Part shown: positions 15,905 to 25,100 of the stretch, piece after piece | How the letters are laid out: each line of letters starts with the position of its first letter | Numbering within the stretch: the first letter of the stretch is position 1 | Assembly (NCBI RefSeq): GCF_044762855.1 | Contig: NZ_JBIWFB010000006.1 | Coordinates: 62,001-126,000, forward strand | Source of the DNA: Psychrobacillus sp044762855 | GTDB lineage: Bacteria; Bacillota; Bacilli; Bacillales_A; Planococcaceae | Reading direction: 5' to 3' | Length of the DNA stretch: 64,000 nt | The notes under the pieces: model-generated | Databases searched by the model: none | What the model was told of the DNA's origin: nothing | The model's input: only the letters and a program-made list of their open reading frames with translations | Made by a program: the position numbers and the translations under genes

Positions 15905-16855
15905 ATGATCAAGACTATTGGTGTAATAGGTGCTGGCACAATGGGCCATGGTATTGCAACGAGCTTCGCGATTAACGGATATGAAATCCATTTATACGAT
16001 GTAGATGAAAAGCGATTAAACAGCGTAGAAGGAGATATAGAACAAGAGCTTCGTATTTTATGTGATGAAAAAGTGATTGAAGAATCTACTGTTATGAAGG
16101 CGCTACAAAATATTAGCTACTTTAATGACTTACGTGAAGCCGTTTCACAATGCGATTATGTGATTGAAGCAGCGCCTGAAATGATAGAGCTAAAACAAAA
16201 CCTTTTTAAACAATTAGATGCCTTTTGTCCCGAGCATACAATTTTAGCGAGTAATACATCTAGCCTAGACTTGGAAAGTATGATGGCGTACGTGAGCAAA
16301 AAGCGTAAAGAACGTATGATGATAAATCATTGGTATAATCCGGCTCATATTATGCCGATTGTAGAGCTATCCTTTTTTGGTAATATGCCATTACATATTT
16401 ATGAAGAAGTCGACAAGCTTTATCAATCGATTAACAAGCAACGCGTTAAAGTATTAAAGGATGTACCAGGCCTGGTAGCGAACCGAATTCAACAAGGTAT
16501 CGCACGGGAAGTATTTTCGATTATTGAACAAGGTATTGCTTCTTACGAGGATGTGGATCGTGCATTGAAATTTGGTCCAGCTTTCCGTTATGCTACTGCT
16601 GGTCAGCTGGAAATTGCTGATATGGGCGGGCTCGATATTTGGTGTACAGTTGGGGATAATTTGTTGAAGGTCATGGATAATAGCCAACAAGCAAATGAGC
16701 TATTAAGAAGTAAAGTATCTGCTGGTGAGTTAGGCGTTAAAACGGGAAAAGGATTTTTTGATTACGATGAAAAGCAAAGTGTGGACATAAAGAAACAATT
16801 TAATAGGAGGCTTATTCACCAGTTAAAAGCGTCCAGATATTATATGGAACAATAG
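15905..16855 (+). CDS. 3-hydroxyacyl-CoA dehydrogenase-family (carnitine-dehydrogenase-like) oxidoreductase
   Basis: 316 residues. Rossmann motif GVIGAGTMGHGIA at the N-terminus, SNTSSLDLESM with the family Ser, NHWYNPAHIMPIVEL, where the catalytic His is expected, PGLVANRIQQG dimerisation helix and GVKTGKGFFDY C-terminus. This family covers 3-hydroxybutyryl-CoA dehydrogenase, L-gulonate dehydrogenase and L-carnitine dehydrogenase. Being 15 bp behind a BKACE gene, it probably oxidises a free beta-hydroxy acid to the beta-keto acid that BKACE cleaves, as in carnitine breakdown. Carnitine itself is only one possible substrate. Confidence 0.85.
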   Translation: MIKTIGVIGAGTMGHGIATSFAINGYEIHLYDVDEKRLNSVEGDIEQELRILCDEKVIEESTVMKALQNISYFNDLREAVSQCDYVIEAAPEMIELKQNLFKQLDAFCPEHTILASNTSSLDLESMMAYVSKKRKERMMINHWYNPAHIMPIVELSFFGNMPLHIYEEVDKLYQSINKQRVKVLKDVPGLVANRIQQGIAREVFSIIEQGIASYEDVDRALKFGPAFRYATAGQLEIADMGGLDIWCTVGDNLLKVMDNSQQANELLRSKVSAGELGVKTGKGFFDYDEKQSVDIKKQFNRRLIHQLKASRYYMEQ

Positions 16856-16957
16856 ATGTTTGGAGAGAAAGTATTCGATATATTTTAAGTATATTTTGGA
16901 CACCATGCTTGGTTTCTTCGTTCTATCATTATTGTTATATAAAAGGAGAGCTAATAA

Positions 16958-18142
16958 ATGACAATGGAAGTAGTGATTGTGAGTGCAGTACGTACAGCTA
17001 TCGGTTCATTTCAAGGATCGCTAAAGGATGTGCCAGCAACAAAACTTGGAGCTATCGTTATTAAAGAGGCGCTACATCGAGCCGGTGTAAAGGGAGAACA
17101 AGTGGATGAAGTCATTATGGGAAACGTGCTGCAAGCAGGGCTAGGGCAAAATCCAGCTCGTCAGGCTTCGATGCAAGCCGGATTACCGCAAGAAGTATCA
17201 GCGATGACGATTAATAAAGTATGCGGATCTGGTTTGAAATCTGTACACTTGGCGGCACAAGCCATTGTCGCTGGAGATGCAGAAATTATTGTTGCAGGTG
17301 GATTTGAAAATATGAGCCAGTCACCATATTTATTGAAAAATGCACGTGATGGTTACCGCATAGGCGATCAAAAAGTAGTAGATAGTATGATTCTGGACGG
17401 GTTATGGTGTGCATTTAATGATTATCATATGGGGTTAACGGCAGAAAATTTATGTGATCGGTATGGCATCACACGTGAGGAACAAGATGAATTTGCAGCG
17501 CGTTCCCAAGCAAGTGCTGTGGCCGCTATAGAAACGAATCGTTTTGCCCATGAGATTGTGGCTGTAGAAATCCCACAACGTAAAGGGGAGCCAATTATAT
17601 TTAATCGAGATGAATTTCCACGAGCAAGTTCTACAGAGGAGAAATTAGCAAGCCTACGTCCAGCATTTAAAAAGGACGGCTCCGTAACAGCGGGTAATGC
17701 ATCCGGTATTAATGATGGAGCTGCGGCAGTCGTTGTAATGTCAAAGCGCAAGGCAGAGGAGTTAGGGATTAAGCCATTAGCAACGATTGTTGCGAATGCA
17801 AGTGCAGGAGTGGATCCTTCTATAATGGGAATTGGCCCTGTAAAAGCTGTTAACAAAGCATTAGAAAAAGCGAATAAAAGCCTTGCAGATATCGATTTAG
17901 TAGAAGCGAATGAAGCATTTGCTGCACAGTCACTCGCTGTAGATCGAGAGCTTGGCTTTGATGCGGAAAAATTAAATGTGAATGGCGGTGCGATTGCACT
18001 AGGGCATCCCATTGGTGCAAGTGGAGTACGTATATTAGTGGCGTTATTGCATGAGATGGAGAAGCGTGACGCTAAAACTGGACTAGCCACTTTATGTATA
18101 GGCGGTGGTCAAGGAGTCGCCACTATTGTACAACGTGGATGA
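16958..18142 (+). CDS. Acetyl-CoA C-acetyltransferase (thiolase)
   Basis: 394 residues, complete degradative/biosynthetic thiolase: nucleophile in INKVCGSGLKS (about 88), His in GHPIGASG (about 350), and C-terminal general base in LCIGGGQG (about 380). AAAGGAG precedes the ATG. It splits acetoacetyl-CoA to two acetyl-CoA, the natural end of BKACE chemistry, and follows the dehydrogenase by 102 bp in the same direction. Contrast with the operon thiolase at 7824, which lacks the C-terminal Cys. Confidence 0.93.
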   Translation: MTMEVVIVSAVRTAIGSFQGSLKDVPATKLGAIVIKEALHRAGVKGEQVDEVIMGNVLQAGLGQNPARQASMQAGLPQEVSAMTINKVCGSGLKSVHLAAQAIVAGDAEIIVAGGFENMSQSPYLLKNARDGYRIGDQKVVDSMILDGLWCAFNDYHMGLTAENLCDRYGITREEQDEFAARSQASAVAAIETNRFAHEIVAVEIPQRKGEPIIFNRDEFPRASSTEEKLASLRPAFKKDGSVTAGNASGINDGAAAVVVMSKRKAEELGIKPLATIVANASAGVDPSIMGIGPVKAVNKALEKANKSLADIDLVEANEAFAAQSLAVDRELGFDAEKLNVNGGAIALGHPIGASGVRILVALLHEMEKRDAKTGLATLCIGGGQGVATIVQRG

Positions 18143-18216
18143 TATTTAGAAGTCTCTAAAAAAGTCCGTATATTTATTATTAAGTAAAAACGAGATATTT
18201 ATAATCTTTACAAAGA

Positions 18217-18250
18217 AAAGGGTGTCCCATTTGTTATTGGGACGCCCTTT
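18217..18250. terminator. Bidirectional terminator between convergent units
   Basis: AAAGGGTGTCCCA pairs with TGGGACGCCCTTT (one G-U), with T/A runs on both sides. Confidence 0.8.
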
Positions 18251-18260
18251 CTGTTTGTCA

Positions 18261-19649
18261 TTATACAATGAAAGATAGTATTACAGCTGTACCAAACGCT
18301 ACAAGTGCTTTCATAATTGTAATTGCGAAAATATCTCCATATGATTGGCGATGAGTAAGACCACAAATGGCAAGGATAGTGATTGTTGCACCACTATGTG
18401 GCAGTGAATCTAAACCGCCTGCTGACATGGAGGCAACCCTATGAAGAAATTCCGGATCAATCCCCATAGAATTCGCTAAGTCCAGATAATGTTGCCCCAT
18501 TACTTCAAGAGCAATAGACATCCCACCTGATGCTGATCCGACTACACCAGCTAGTACGTTAACGGCAATAGACTCCGATATTAATGGATGGGAAGAGACT
18601 CCCGTAATTGCATTTCTGATGACTTCAAAACCCGGTAGTGTTTTTACAACATTTCCAAAACCTACTTCTGATGCTACATTGAACACGGCTAGCAAGGAAC
18701 CGCTTGCAGCCAAAGTGAGTCCAGAAGAGAGTTTAGAAGGTGTAAATGATTTGATATTGATAAAGAGCGCAGCGATAATCCCTACTACAAGTGCGACAAT
18801 AAGTGCCCATGTAGAACTTAGGCTACTCAAGTTTTGGATATTGAAAGTACTTTCCAATAATTCAGGTGAATACCAGTGACTAACTGCGAAACTTGTTTTA
18901 GTAAATACAAAGTTAAGAACAACAACTGCTACTAAAGGAATAATTGCTACCCAAAAGTTTATTACTTTTTCATTTGGATCAATGACTGGTTCGTTTGTAT
19001 GTCCTTCTCCGTAACCTTCTCCAGCTAGATTTGCTTTCTTCACTCTTTTTGCTAACCAGAGGTAACCTAGGAAGAAGATAACTAACCCTGCTACAATTCC
19101 TGTGATTGGAGCCGCATATGCATCAGTCCCAAAATAGTTTGTCGGGATAATATTTTGGATTTGAGGTGTACCTGGAAAAGCATCCATTGTGTATGTACAC
19201 CCACCTAAAACAATTACTGCAGGGATGAATCTCTTTGGAATACCTGCCTCTCGAAAAACTGCTGCAGCAAATGGATATACCGCGAAAACTACAACGAATA
19301 AAGAAACACCGCCATAAGTTAAAATAGAACAAGCGATTATTGTCGCTAATAGTGCTCTTTTAATCCCAAAGATGTTCATAATTTGTTTCGCGATTGCAGT
19401 CGTAGCTCCATTTAGTTCCATTAACTTTCCGAACACTGCACCTAAAATAAAAATAGGGAACCATGTTTTAATATAGTTTGCCAAATTCGGCATATATACT
19501 TCTGTATAGCTTGGTAATAAAGCCATACCAGAAAGAGCGACTGCTAATAATGTGACGATAGGAGCGATGACGATAACTGGAAAACCCCGATAGGCTAAGA
19601 ATATAAGTAACCCTAATGAGATGAGAATAGCAATAACTTCGATAAACAT
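18261..19649 (-). CDS. GntP-family organic acid permease
   Basis: 462 residues, about twelve to fourteen membrane segments. N-terminus VIAILISLGLLIFLAYRGF and the segments PNLANYIKTWFPIFILGAVFGKLME and GGVSLFVVVFAVYPFAAAVFREA are typical of the GntP family (gluconate, D-serine, 3-hydroxybutyrate permeases), which import small hydroxy acids with protons. AAAAGGA precedes the ATG. Third gene of the leftward sigma-54 unit, so it likely imports the beta-hydroxy/keto acid degraded by the neighbouring enzymes. Terminator at 18217-18250. Confidence 0.85.
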   Translation of the reverse strand: MFIEVIAILISLGLLIFLAYRGFPVIVIAPIVTLLAVALSGMALLPSYTEVYMPNLANYIKTWFPIFILGAVFGKLMELNGATTAIAKQIMNIFGIKRALLATIIACSILTYGGVSLFVVVFAVYPFAAAVFREAGIPKRFIPAVIVLGGCTYTMDAFPGTPQIQNIIPTNYFGTDAYAAPITGIVAGLVIFFLGYLWLAKRVKKANLAGEGYGEGHTNEPVIDPNEKVINFWVAIIPLVAVVVLNFVFTKTSFAVSHWYSPELLESTFNIQNLSSLSSTWALIVALVVGIIAALFINIKSFTPSKLSSGLTLAASGSLLAVFNVASEVGFGNVVKTLPGFEVIRNAITGVSSHPLISESIAVNVLAGVVGSASGGMSIALEVMGQHYLDLANSMGIDPEFLHRVASMSAGGLDSLPHSGATITILAICGLTHRQSYGDIFAITIMKALVAFGTAVILSFIV

Positions 19650-19724
19650 TGGTTACACCGTCCTTTTTCATATATCATTTTGGAATAGGCGCACTAATGT
19701 CCGCCCATCCCTACATTTTATTTT

Positions 19725-20768
19725 TCAATTGAATGTTTTTTGCTCATCGCTCACTAGGTTAAATTCCTTCATATTTTCAGCAAAGATAGGCAGTTCTTTC
19801 GTTTCTTCTGATTTTTTTACAAGGGCACAGACTAAATCATTATAAGGAGTGGGAATATTTTTCTCTCTTCCTTTTTTCGATACATGCCCATTAATAAAAT
19901 CGATTTCTGTTTTAAGACCTTTCTCTAAATCTTGTAACATACTAGCTTTAAGATTTGCATGAGGTCCCCAAACTTCTTCGTAAAATGCCATTTTCTCAGG
20001 GATGTCTTCTTGCTTTTCCAACTCTAAAAATTCAAAGTCTTTCCCTTGCATTTCTACTAGTTGAACATTATTCGCTCGTGCAACTTTAATCGTTTCGTCG
20101 GCGATGTTTGCTAAGCTTTTCATGGCGTCCTGATTATTTAATACCTCTCCGAATGTGCACCCTAATGCAGCGGACATTCCACTAAAGGTGGCATTCATTA
20201 ACAGCTTAGACCATTTCATCCCATTAATATTAGTAATGATTTCGCAATAACCAACCGTTTCCAAAATGTCTTTGATTGTAATTAATCGTTCGGTGATTTC
20301 TCCTGTAAGTTCCCCAATATCAAAAGCATATTTTTTCACTACTTCTAGTTTCGTTGTAAGTTCGGATACCCCGGGTCCTTTCCAAGTAGCCCCGAAGCCT
20401 ACGACACCGCCAATCGTTCTTTCCTTCCCAACAATAGCGGCAACATTTTCTTCTGGTATACCGTTTTGCAACGTACACACCACACTATCCTCATTTAAAA
20501 AAGGAAGAATGTTTTCCAGTGAGTCTTTTGTGTAAACTTGCTTCGTTAGTAGAAATATCAAATCATATTTTTCGCTTAAGTGGTCCGGATGTTTTGCTTT
20601 TACAGGGATGATTTCTTCTAAAAAGCCTGTTATCTTTGCTCCATTTTGATTTAGTTCATCTACATTTCGTTGATTGATATCTATCAAATCAACATCATAT
20701 CCTCCTTTCGTGATTAGTGCCCCGATAATTGTCCCAAGTGAACCTACTCCCAATACGCCTATCTTCAT
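19725..20768 (-). CDS. Ketopantoate reductase-family (ApbA/PanE) dehydrogenase
   Basis: 347 residues from ATG 20768, 8 nt after AGGGG. KIGVLGVGSLGTIIG is the dinucleotide-binding motif; TLQNGIPEE, the Lys in GMKWSKLLMNATF and the C-terminal TEIDFINGHV are the ApbA/PanE family motifs. In true ketopantoate reductase these serve coenzyme A synthesis, but this copy sits between a BKACE and a GntP permease, so a catabolic hydroxy-acid dehydrogenase role is more likely. 5 bp separate it from the BKACE stop. Confidence 0.82.
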   Translation of the reverse strand: MKIGVLGVGSLGTIIGALITKGGYDVDLIDINQRNVDELNQNGAKITGFLEEIIPVKAKHPDHLSEKYDLIFLLTKQVYTKDSLENILPFLNEDSVVCTLQNGIPEENVAAIVGKERTIGGVVGFGATWKGPGVSELTTKLEVVKKYAFDIGELTGEITERLITIKDILETVGYCEIITNINGMKWSKLLMNATFSGMSAALGCTFGEVLNNQDAMKSLANIADETIKVARANNVQLVEMQGKDFEFLELEKQEDIPEKMAFYEEVWGPHANLKASMLQDLEKGLKTEIDFINGHVSKKGREKNIPTPYNDLVCALVKKSEETKELPIFAENMKEFNLVSDEQKTFN

Positions 20769-20773
20769 GAAAG

Positions 20774-21604
20774 TCACCCCTTAATTAATTTTTTGGATAG
20801 TTGTAAAATTTTTCTTGCTTCATCTGGTGTAGCAACTTCTCTTCCTAAAATACCAGCTAACTCTACTATTCTTTTTACAAATTGAGCATTTGTAGTAGCT
20901 AACTCACCTTTACGGTAGTACACACTATCTTCCATTCCAACTCGAACATGACCGCCTAAAAGGATGCTCATCGTATTAATCGTTAGTTGCTCCTTACTAG
21001 CCCCTATAGCTGACCAAGTGGAACCTTTAGGAATGCTATCCACTAAAAACATGAGATTTTTAGGGGTCGCTGGCATTCCCCCATGAATCCCTAATACAAA
21101 TTGAAAATGGAATGGTTCTTCCAATAATCCCTTTTTTGCGATTCTTAAAGTATTATCTATCATTCCAACATCAAAAATCTCAATTTCCGGTTTAATTTGA
21201 CGTTCTTTTGTAACCGCTGCCAACTCTTCTAAAAAGGAAGGAGTATTATGGAAAACCTCTTGACCGAAGTTCATTGTGCCTGCATCAAATGTCGCCATTT
21301 CTGAATTTAACTCGCAAACTTTTAATCTTGCTTCTTCATCGTTCACTAATCCTCCGGCAGTTGTGAGGTTTAAAATAATGTCACATTTATCTTGGACTCG
21401 ATCAATTACTTCTTTATACGTGTCTAGATCAAGCGTATTGTCTCCTTTATGATCTCTAACGTGAATATGCGCAATGGCTGCCCCTTCTTTCCATGATTCA
21501 TAAACGGAATCGGCAATATCCTTTGGTGATAATGGCACATATGGTGTATGTTCCCGAGTAGTTTGTGATCCAGTTGGTGCTACTGTAATGATTAATTTTT
21601 CCAT
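20774..21604 (-). CDS. Beta-keto acid cleavage enzyme (BKACE/Kce family), copy 2
   Basis: 276 residues. LIITVAPTGSQT, LSPKDIADSVYESWKEGAAIAHIHVRDHKG (zinc His pair and following Arg-Asp), NLTTAGG, Glu in PEIEIFDVGM, FVLGIHGGMPAT and GGHVRVGMEDSVYY define the family. It keeps HIHVRD, the classic Kce motif, whereas copy 1 has HLHMID. The Arg-Asp to Ile-Asp difference near the metal site suggests different substrates. First gene of the leftward unit behind a perfect sigma-54 promoter. Confidence 0.9.
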   Translation of the reverse strand: MEKLIITVAPTGSQTTREHTPYVPLSPKDIADSVYESWKEGAAIAHIHVRDHKGDNTLDLDTYKEVIDRVQDKCDIILNLTTAGGLVNDEEARLKVCELNSEMATFDAGTMNFGQEVFHNTPSFLEELAAVTKERQIKPEIEIFDVGMIDNTLRIAKKGLLEEPFHFQFVLGIHGGMPATPKNLMFLVDSIPKGSTWSAIGASKEQLTINTMSILLGGHVRVGMEDSVYYRKGELATTNAQFVKRIVELAGILGREVATPDEARKILQLSKKLIKG

Positions 21605-21651
21605 CCCTTTTTACCCCCGTTTTCTCTATAATTGCTTACGCACTTTTATAA

Positions 21652-21667
21652 TGCAATTTGTGTGCCA
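21652..21667 (-). promoter_or_regulatory. Sigma-54 promoter of the leftward unit
   Basis: Minus strand TGGCACACAAATTGCA, an exact -24/-12 match, 48 bp before the BKACE copy 2 start. Confidence 0.9.
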
Positions 21668-21719
21668 ACTATAAAAAAGCAGAATGATAAAGGCTTATTT
21701 TCCTTCTGTAAAATAAAGT

Positions 21720-21735
21720 GATGAAATAATTCATC
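21720..21735 (-). promoter_or_regulatory. Enhancer site GATGA-N6-TCATC
   Basis: GATGAAATAATTCATC, same half-sites and spacing as the three copies at 14864-14966. Centre about 60 bp upstream of the -24 element, as for the nearest site of the other promoter. Confidence 0.75.
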
Positions 21736-21790
21736 GATATATAATAAAAAACATAATTATCTGTCAATTATTGATGTTAGTAGGCGATTA

Positions 21791-21818
21791 AAAAAGGAAT
21801 CAGTTCTGATTCCTTTTT
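21791..21818 (-). terminator. Terminator after the sigma-54 activator
   Basis: AAAAAGGAATCAG and its complement, with a T run on either strand; touches the activator's stop codon. Confidence 0.8.
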
Positions 21819-23212
21819 TAATCACTTATATGAATTCCTAATTTTTTTGCCTTTTTTACTACGGATGATTGACTAATTTTTAATACTGCAGCTGCTTTTC
21901 TCGTACTGCCATAGTCTTTTAATGCCTTTTCTATTATTTTCCTTTCTACATTTTCTACAATTTCTTTCAGGCTTAGTTCACCAGTTGATGTTTCTGTGCT
22001 CTCTGGCTCCATATTTAATATTTTTCTGGCTAATTCCGTATTAATTTTTTTATATTTATCAGAGGTAATAACTAATCGCTCCACCACGTTTTGTAATTCT
22101 CTTATGTTTCCTGGCCATGTATACGTTTTGAATACCTCAGTGACTTCACGATCGAATACTACTTGTTTTCCATATTTCGTGTTGTAAATGTCTAAATAAT
22201 GCTGCGTTAATAATTCAATATCTGAAAAACGATTTCGAAGGGGAGGTATATGTATAGGAAATACATTTAATCTGTAATATAAGTCTTCTCTGAATTTCCC
22301 GGTTTTCACTAGTTCATATAAATCACAATTAGTAGCAGCGAGGATTCGAACATCGAGTTTAATTGGTTTTGTTCCGCCAACGCGGGTGACCTCTTTTTCT
22401 TGGATAATTCTTAGCAGTTTTGATTGTAATTCAAGGGGCATTTCTCCAACTTCATCTAACAGCAATGTACCTTTATTGGCTAATTCGAACATACCGATTT
22501 TCCCTTTATTAGATGCTCCAGTGAAGGAGCCAGCTTCGTATCCAAACAACTCTGCTTCTAGTAGATTTGCGGGAATTGCAGCACAATTCACTTTTATAAA
22601 AGGTTTGTCATGTCTGTCACTATTTTTATAAATTTCATTTCCTATCACTTCTTTGCCTACTCCAGTTTCTCCGGTTATAAGAACAGTTACATCCAAATTG
22701 GCTACTTGATGAATCATTTGCATAATAGGCTGGATCTCATCGCTTTTTCCTATTAACTTATTCGTAACTTGTAAATTCCTTAGATGTTCAATTTCATTTT
22801 GGGAGGCAACGAGTTTCTTTTGCATATCCAATAGATCTGACATGTCTCGGTTAATAACGACGACTTTCTTTATATTGCCTTCTTGATCTAAAATAGGGGA
22901 TCCGGAGAGTAATACTTTTACCCCTGTACGAATTTCTGCCATTGCATTAATCGGTTTTTTTGTTTTAATAATGTCCGGTGTGATTGCATTTTTGTACAGA
23001 CCTTCCTTCATAAGATCAATTACATACTTACCTAGGACGAGGTCGGGGGACAAACCAGTTATTCTGCTATAAGACTTGTTCACATATAAAGTTTTTCCTT
23101 TTTCATCAGCGATATAAATCCCATCGTATAATTCATCACAAATTTTTTTATAATCGACAGATTCCACATACTCTTCCAATTGTACATAATCTCCTTTTAA
23201 ACCCGATTCCAC
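21818..23212 (-). CDS. Sigma-54 enhancer-binding activator with PAS domain
   Basis: 464 residues. PAS sensor at about 15-130 (YDGIYIADEKGKTLYVN), short coiled segment, then AAA+ domain with Walker A GETGVGKE (about 173), the sigma-54 loop GSFTGA (usual GAFTGA with Ala to Ser), Walker B LLLDEVGE, and a Fis-type helix-turn-helix at the end (STRKAAAVLKISQSSVVKKAKKLG). It drives sigma-54 RNA polymerase open-complex formation. Placed next to the leftward unit, it is the obvious activator of both promoters, binding GATGA-N6-TCATC. The ligand sensed by the PAS domain is unknown. Confidence 0.93.
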   Translation of the reverse strand: MESGLKGDYVQLEEYVESVDYKKICDELYDGIYIADEKGKTLYVNKSYSRITGLSPDLVLGKYVIDLMKEGLYKNAITPDIIKTKKPINAMAEIRTGVKVLLSGSPILDQEGNIKKVVVINRDMSDLLDMQKKLVASQNEIEHLRNLQVTNKLIGKSDEIQPIMQMIHQVANLDVTVLITGETGVGKEVIGNEIYKNSDRHDKPFIKVNCAAIPANLLEAELFGYEAGSFTGASNKGKIGMFELANKGTLLLDEVGEMPLELQSKLLRIIQEKEVTRVGGTKPIKLDVRILAATNCDLYELVKTGKFREDLYYRLNVFPIHIPPLRNRFSDIELLTQHYLDIYNTKYGKQVVFDREVTEVFKTYTWPGNIRELQNVVERLVITSDKYKKINTELARKILNMEPESTETSTGELSLKEIVENVERKIIEKALKDYGSTRKAAAVLKISQSSVVKKAKKLGIHISD

Positions 23213-23344
23213 TTCGTTCTAATCTAGAATCAAGTAGTCAATTTTAAATACTCATCTCATACTTTTCTATATTTTCAGTATATATAATAGACATTTAGTT
23301 TACCATGCTACTATTCAATTAAGCCTAAATGAATGGGAATAGCA

Positions 23345-23381
23345 AAAAACCTCCTGATTATTTAGCAATCAGGAGGTTTTT
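23345..23381 (-). terminator. Terminator downstream of the methyltransferase
   Basis: AAAACCTCCTGATT and its complement flank TATTTAGC; T run on both strands. Confidence 0.85.
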
Positions 23382-23402
23382 AGAAACTAGCGCCTATTCG
23401 TG

Positions 23403-24593
23403 TTATTTTGTTCTGACAAACAATACTTTCAAATAATTCCCCTCTTTAAATAGTGGAGAAGTTTTAAAATCACTAGGAAGTGAAAACTCTTCTTCAATTG
23501 TGTACTTACGATTACTATCTTTGAATGCCTTTTCGACAAAAGTTTTGAACTTTTTCATACCAAACGTAGCGTTGTTGGTAGAGGCTATGATGACACCATT
23601 TTTTTCTGTAATAGCGATCGTATCTTTCAATAAGTTCGTGTAATCCTTAGATGAGCTAAAGGTGTATTTTTTAGAACGTGCAAAGCTTGGTGGGTCGAGA
23701 ATTACTACATCAAAAGCTAATTCTTTTCGTTTAGCATATTTAAAGTAATCGAATACGTCCATTACAATAATGTCTTGTTTCTCCGCGTCGATTCCGTTCA
23801 CTTCAAACTGCTCGGTAGTTTTACTTAAGCTACGTTTTGCAAGGTCCACACTTGTCGTTTTCGTTGCACCACCTGCAGCTGCGAAAACAGAAAAAGCACC
23901 CGTATAAGAAAACGTATTAAGCACTGTTTTTCCTTTAGAATAAGCATCTCGAATCTTTTTTCGAACGTCACGTTGGTCCAAAAATACACCAACCATAGCT
24001 CCATCGTTTAAGTAGATAGCAAAGTTTTGTCCACTTTCTTTCACGATTAGTGGAAACTCTCCACGTTCCCCTTTGACAAAATCATCATCTTCCAAATACT
24101 GACCTTTTGTATCGAAGCGTTTTTTCTCATAAATCCCTTTATAGGTCACAGAAGCTTCCAGACCAGCTAATATCATTTCTTTAAATGAATAAATTCCTTC
24201 ACTATACCAGCTGATTAAGTAAAAACCATCGAAATAATCAATCGTTAAGCCGCCAATTCCATCGCCTTCTCCGTTAAATACACGAAAAGCAGTCGTATCG
24301 CTACTATCGAAATAATCCGCGCGATGTTGAATTGCAGTTGCAATTTTCTTTTGGAAAAAGGAAGTGTCGATTGGTTCGCTTTCATTTTTCGTTAGAAGCC
24401 AGCCTATTCCTTTATTTTGCTTACCGACATAGCCTTTACCGACAAACTTGCCCGCAGGGTTGCGCAGTTTTAAAATTGCACCTTCTTGTAAAGAGTCTAT
24501 TTCGTCGAACCCGTCTTTTAGTAAAATAGGAACTCCTTTTTGTAAGTCTTGTGCTAGTGCATCTTTTACTTTTATGTCTATTTCTTTATGCAT
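23403..24593 (-). CDS. Class I SAM-dependent rRNA methyltransferase (RlmI-like, YwbD-type)
   Basis: 396 residues from ATG 24593 with GAGG 9 nt upstream; earlier in-frame starts are less well placed. N-terminal PUA domain (about 1-75), a small beta domain, then a Rossmann methyltransferase with NTFSYTGAFSVFAAAGGA (SAM motif I, about 215) and DPPSFARSK (motif IV). Matches RlmI/YwbD, which modifies 23S rRNA cytosine C5. Motif IV has no Pro-Cys, as in RlmI. Single gene. Confidence 0.88.
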   Translation of the reverse strand: MHKEIDIKVKDALAQDLQKGVPILLKDGFDEIDSLQEGAILKLRNPAGKFVGKGYVGKQNKGIGWLLTKNESEPIDTSFFQKKIATAIQHRADYFDSSDTTAFRVFNGEGDGIGGLTIDYFDGFYLISWYSEGIYSFKEMILAGLEASVTYKGIYEKKRFDTKGQYLEDDDFVKGERGEFPLIVKESGQNFAIYLNDGAMVGVFLDQRDVRKKIRDAYSKGKTVLNTFSYTGAFSVFAAAGGATKTTSVDLAKRSLSKTTEQFEVNGIDAEKQDIIVMDVFDYFKYAKRKELAFDVVILDPPSFARSKKYTFSSSKDYTNLLKDTIAITEKNGVIIASTNNATFGMKKFKTFVEKAFKDSNRKYTIEEEFSLPSDFKTSPLFKEGNYLKVLFVRTK

Positions 24594-24686
24594 GATTGTC
24601 ATCCTCGAAGTTTGTTTTTCTTTTATTATCACATATGAAAGTACTTAAATAAAAGAAATGCGTTAAATTGGGTAATATAATTTATT

Positions 24687-24710
24687 ATATTTAACCATAT
24701 AGTTGAATAT
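24687..24710 (+). promoter_or_regulatory. Candidate ArsR-family operator
   Basis: 24-bp imperfect palindrome, ATATTTAAC facing GTTGAATAT around CATATA, 10 of 12 pairs matching. A second TTAAC/GGTTAA pair overlaps the start codon at 24739. The start has no ribosome site, so repressor binding and a short or absent leader are possible. Confidence 0.5.
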
Positions 24711-24738
24711 CTAACGGGAATCAATTATATTTAACTTC

Positions 24739-25080
24739 ATGGTTAATCAAAATGAAGACAATCTAAATGAAGTTTTCCAAGCTTTAGCGAACGACACGAG
24801 AAGAGATATGATTCGTATGATGGCAACGGAAGAAAGGACGGTCTCAGAACTTGCGGAACCGTTTGACATGTCCTTAGCTGCAATTTCAAAGCATATAAAA
24901 GTTTTGGAAAGAGCAAATTTAGTCGAGCGGATAATAAACGGAAGAACGCATATATGCCGCTTAAAGACGGAGTCACTATCTCAAGCAACAGAATGGCTTC
25001 ATTTTTACGAGAAGTTTTGGAACAAGCGCTTTGATCTCCTTGAAAGTGAGCTAATGAAGGCAAAAAGGAAAGAACATTAA
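24739..25080 (+). CDS. ArsR/SmtB-family repressor
   Basis: 113 residues. Winged helix: FQALANDTRRDMIRMM, ERTVSELAEPFDMSLAAISKHIKVLERANLVERIINGRTHIC. No Cys metal site is seen (only one Cys), so it belongs to the non-metal group that is paired with SRPBCC proteins, as here. It precedes an AHSA1-type gene by 20 bp. No Shine-Dalgarno is visible before the ATG. Probably autoregulates through the palindrome at 24687. Confidence 0.88.
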   Translation: MVNQNEDNLNEVFQALANDTRRDMIRMMATEERTVSELAEPFDMSLAAISKHIKVLERANLVERIINGRTHICRLKTESLSQATEWLHFYEKFWNKRFDLLESELMKAKRKEH

Positions 25081-25100
25081 ACGATAAAAGGAGCAAGAAC

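Noticed and set aside
16855..16957. Possible sigma-54 promoter before the thiolase
   Set aside because: TGGACACCATGCTTGG does not satisfy the -24/-12 consensus (TGGCAY, TTGCW).
17425..18090. 221-codon ORF opposite the thiolase gene
   Set aside because: Shadow of a well-conserved thiolase frame; composition (Ala/Ser/Ile) reflects the complementary strand.
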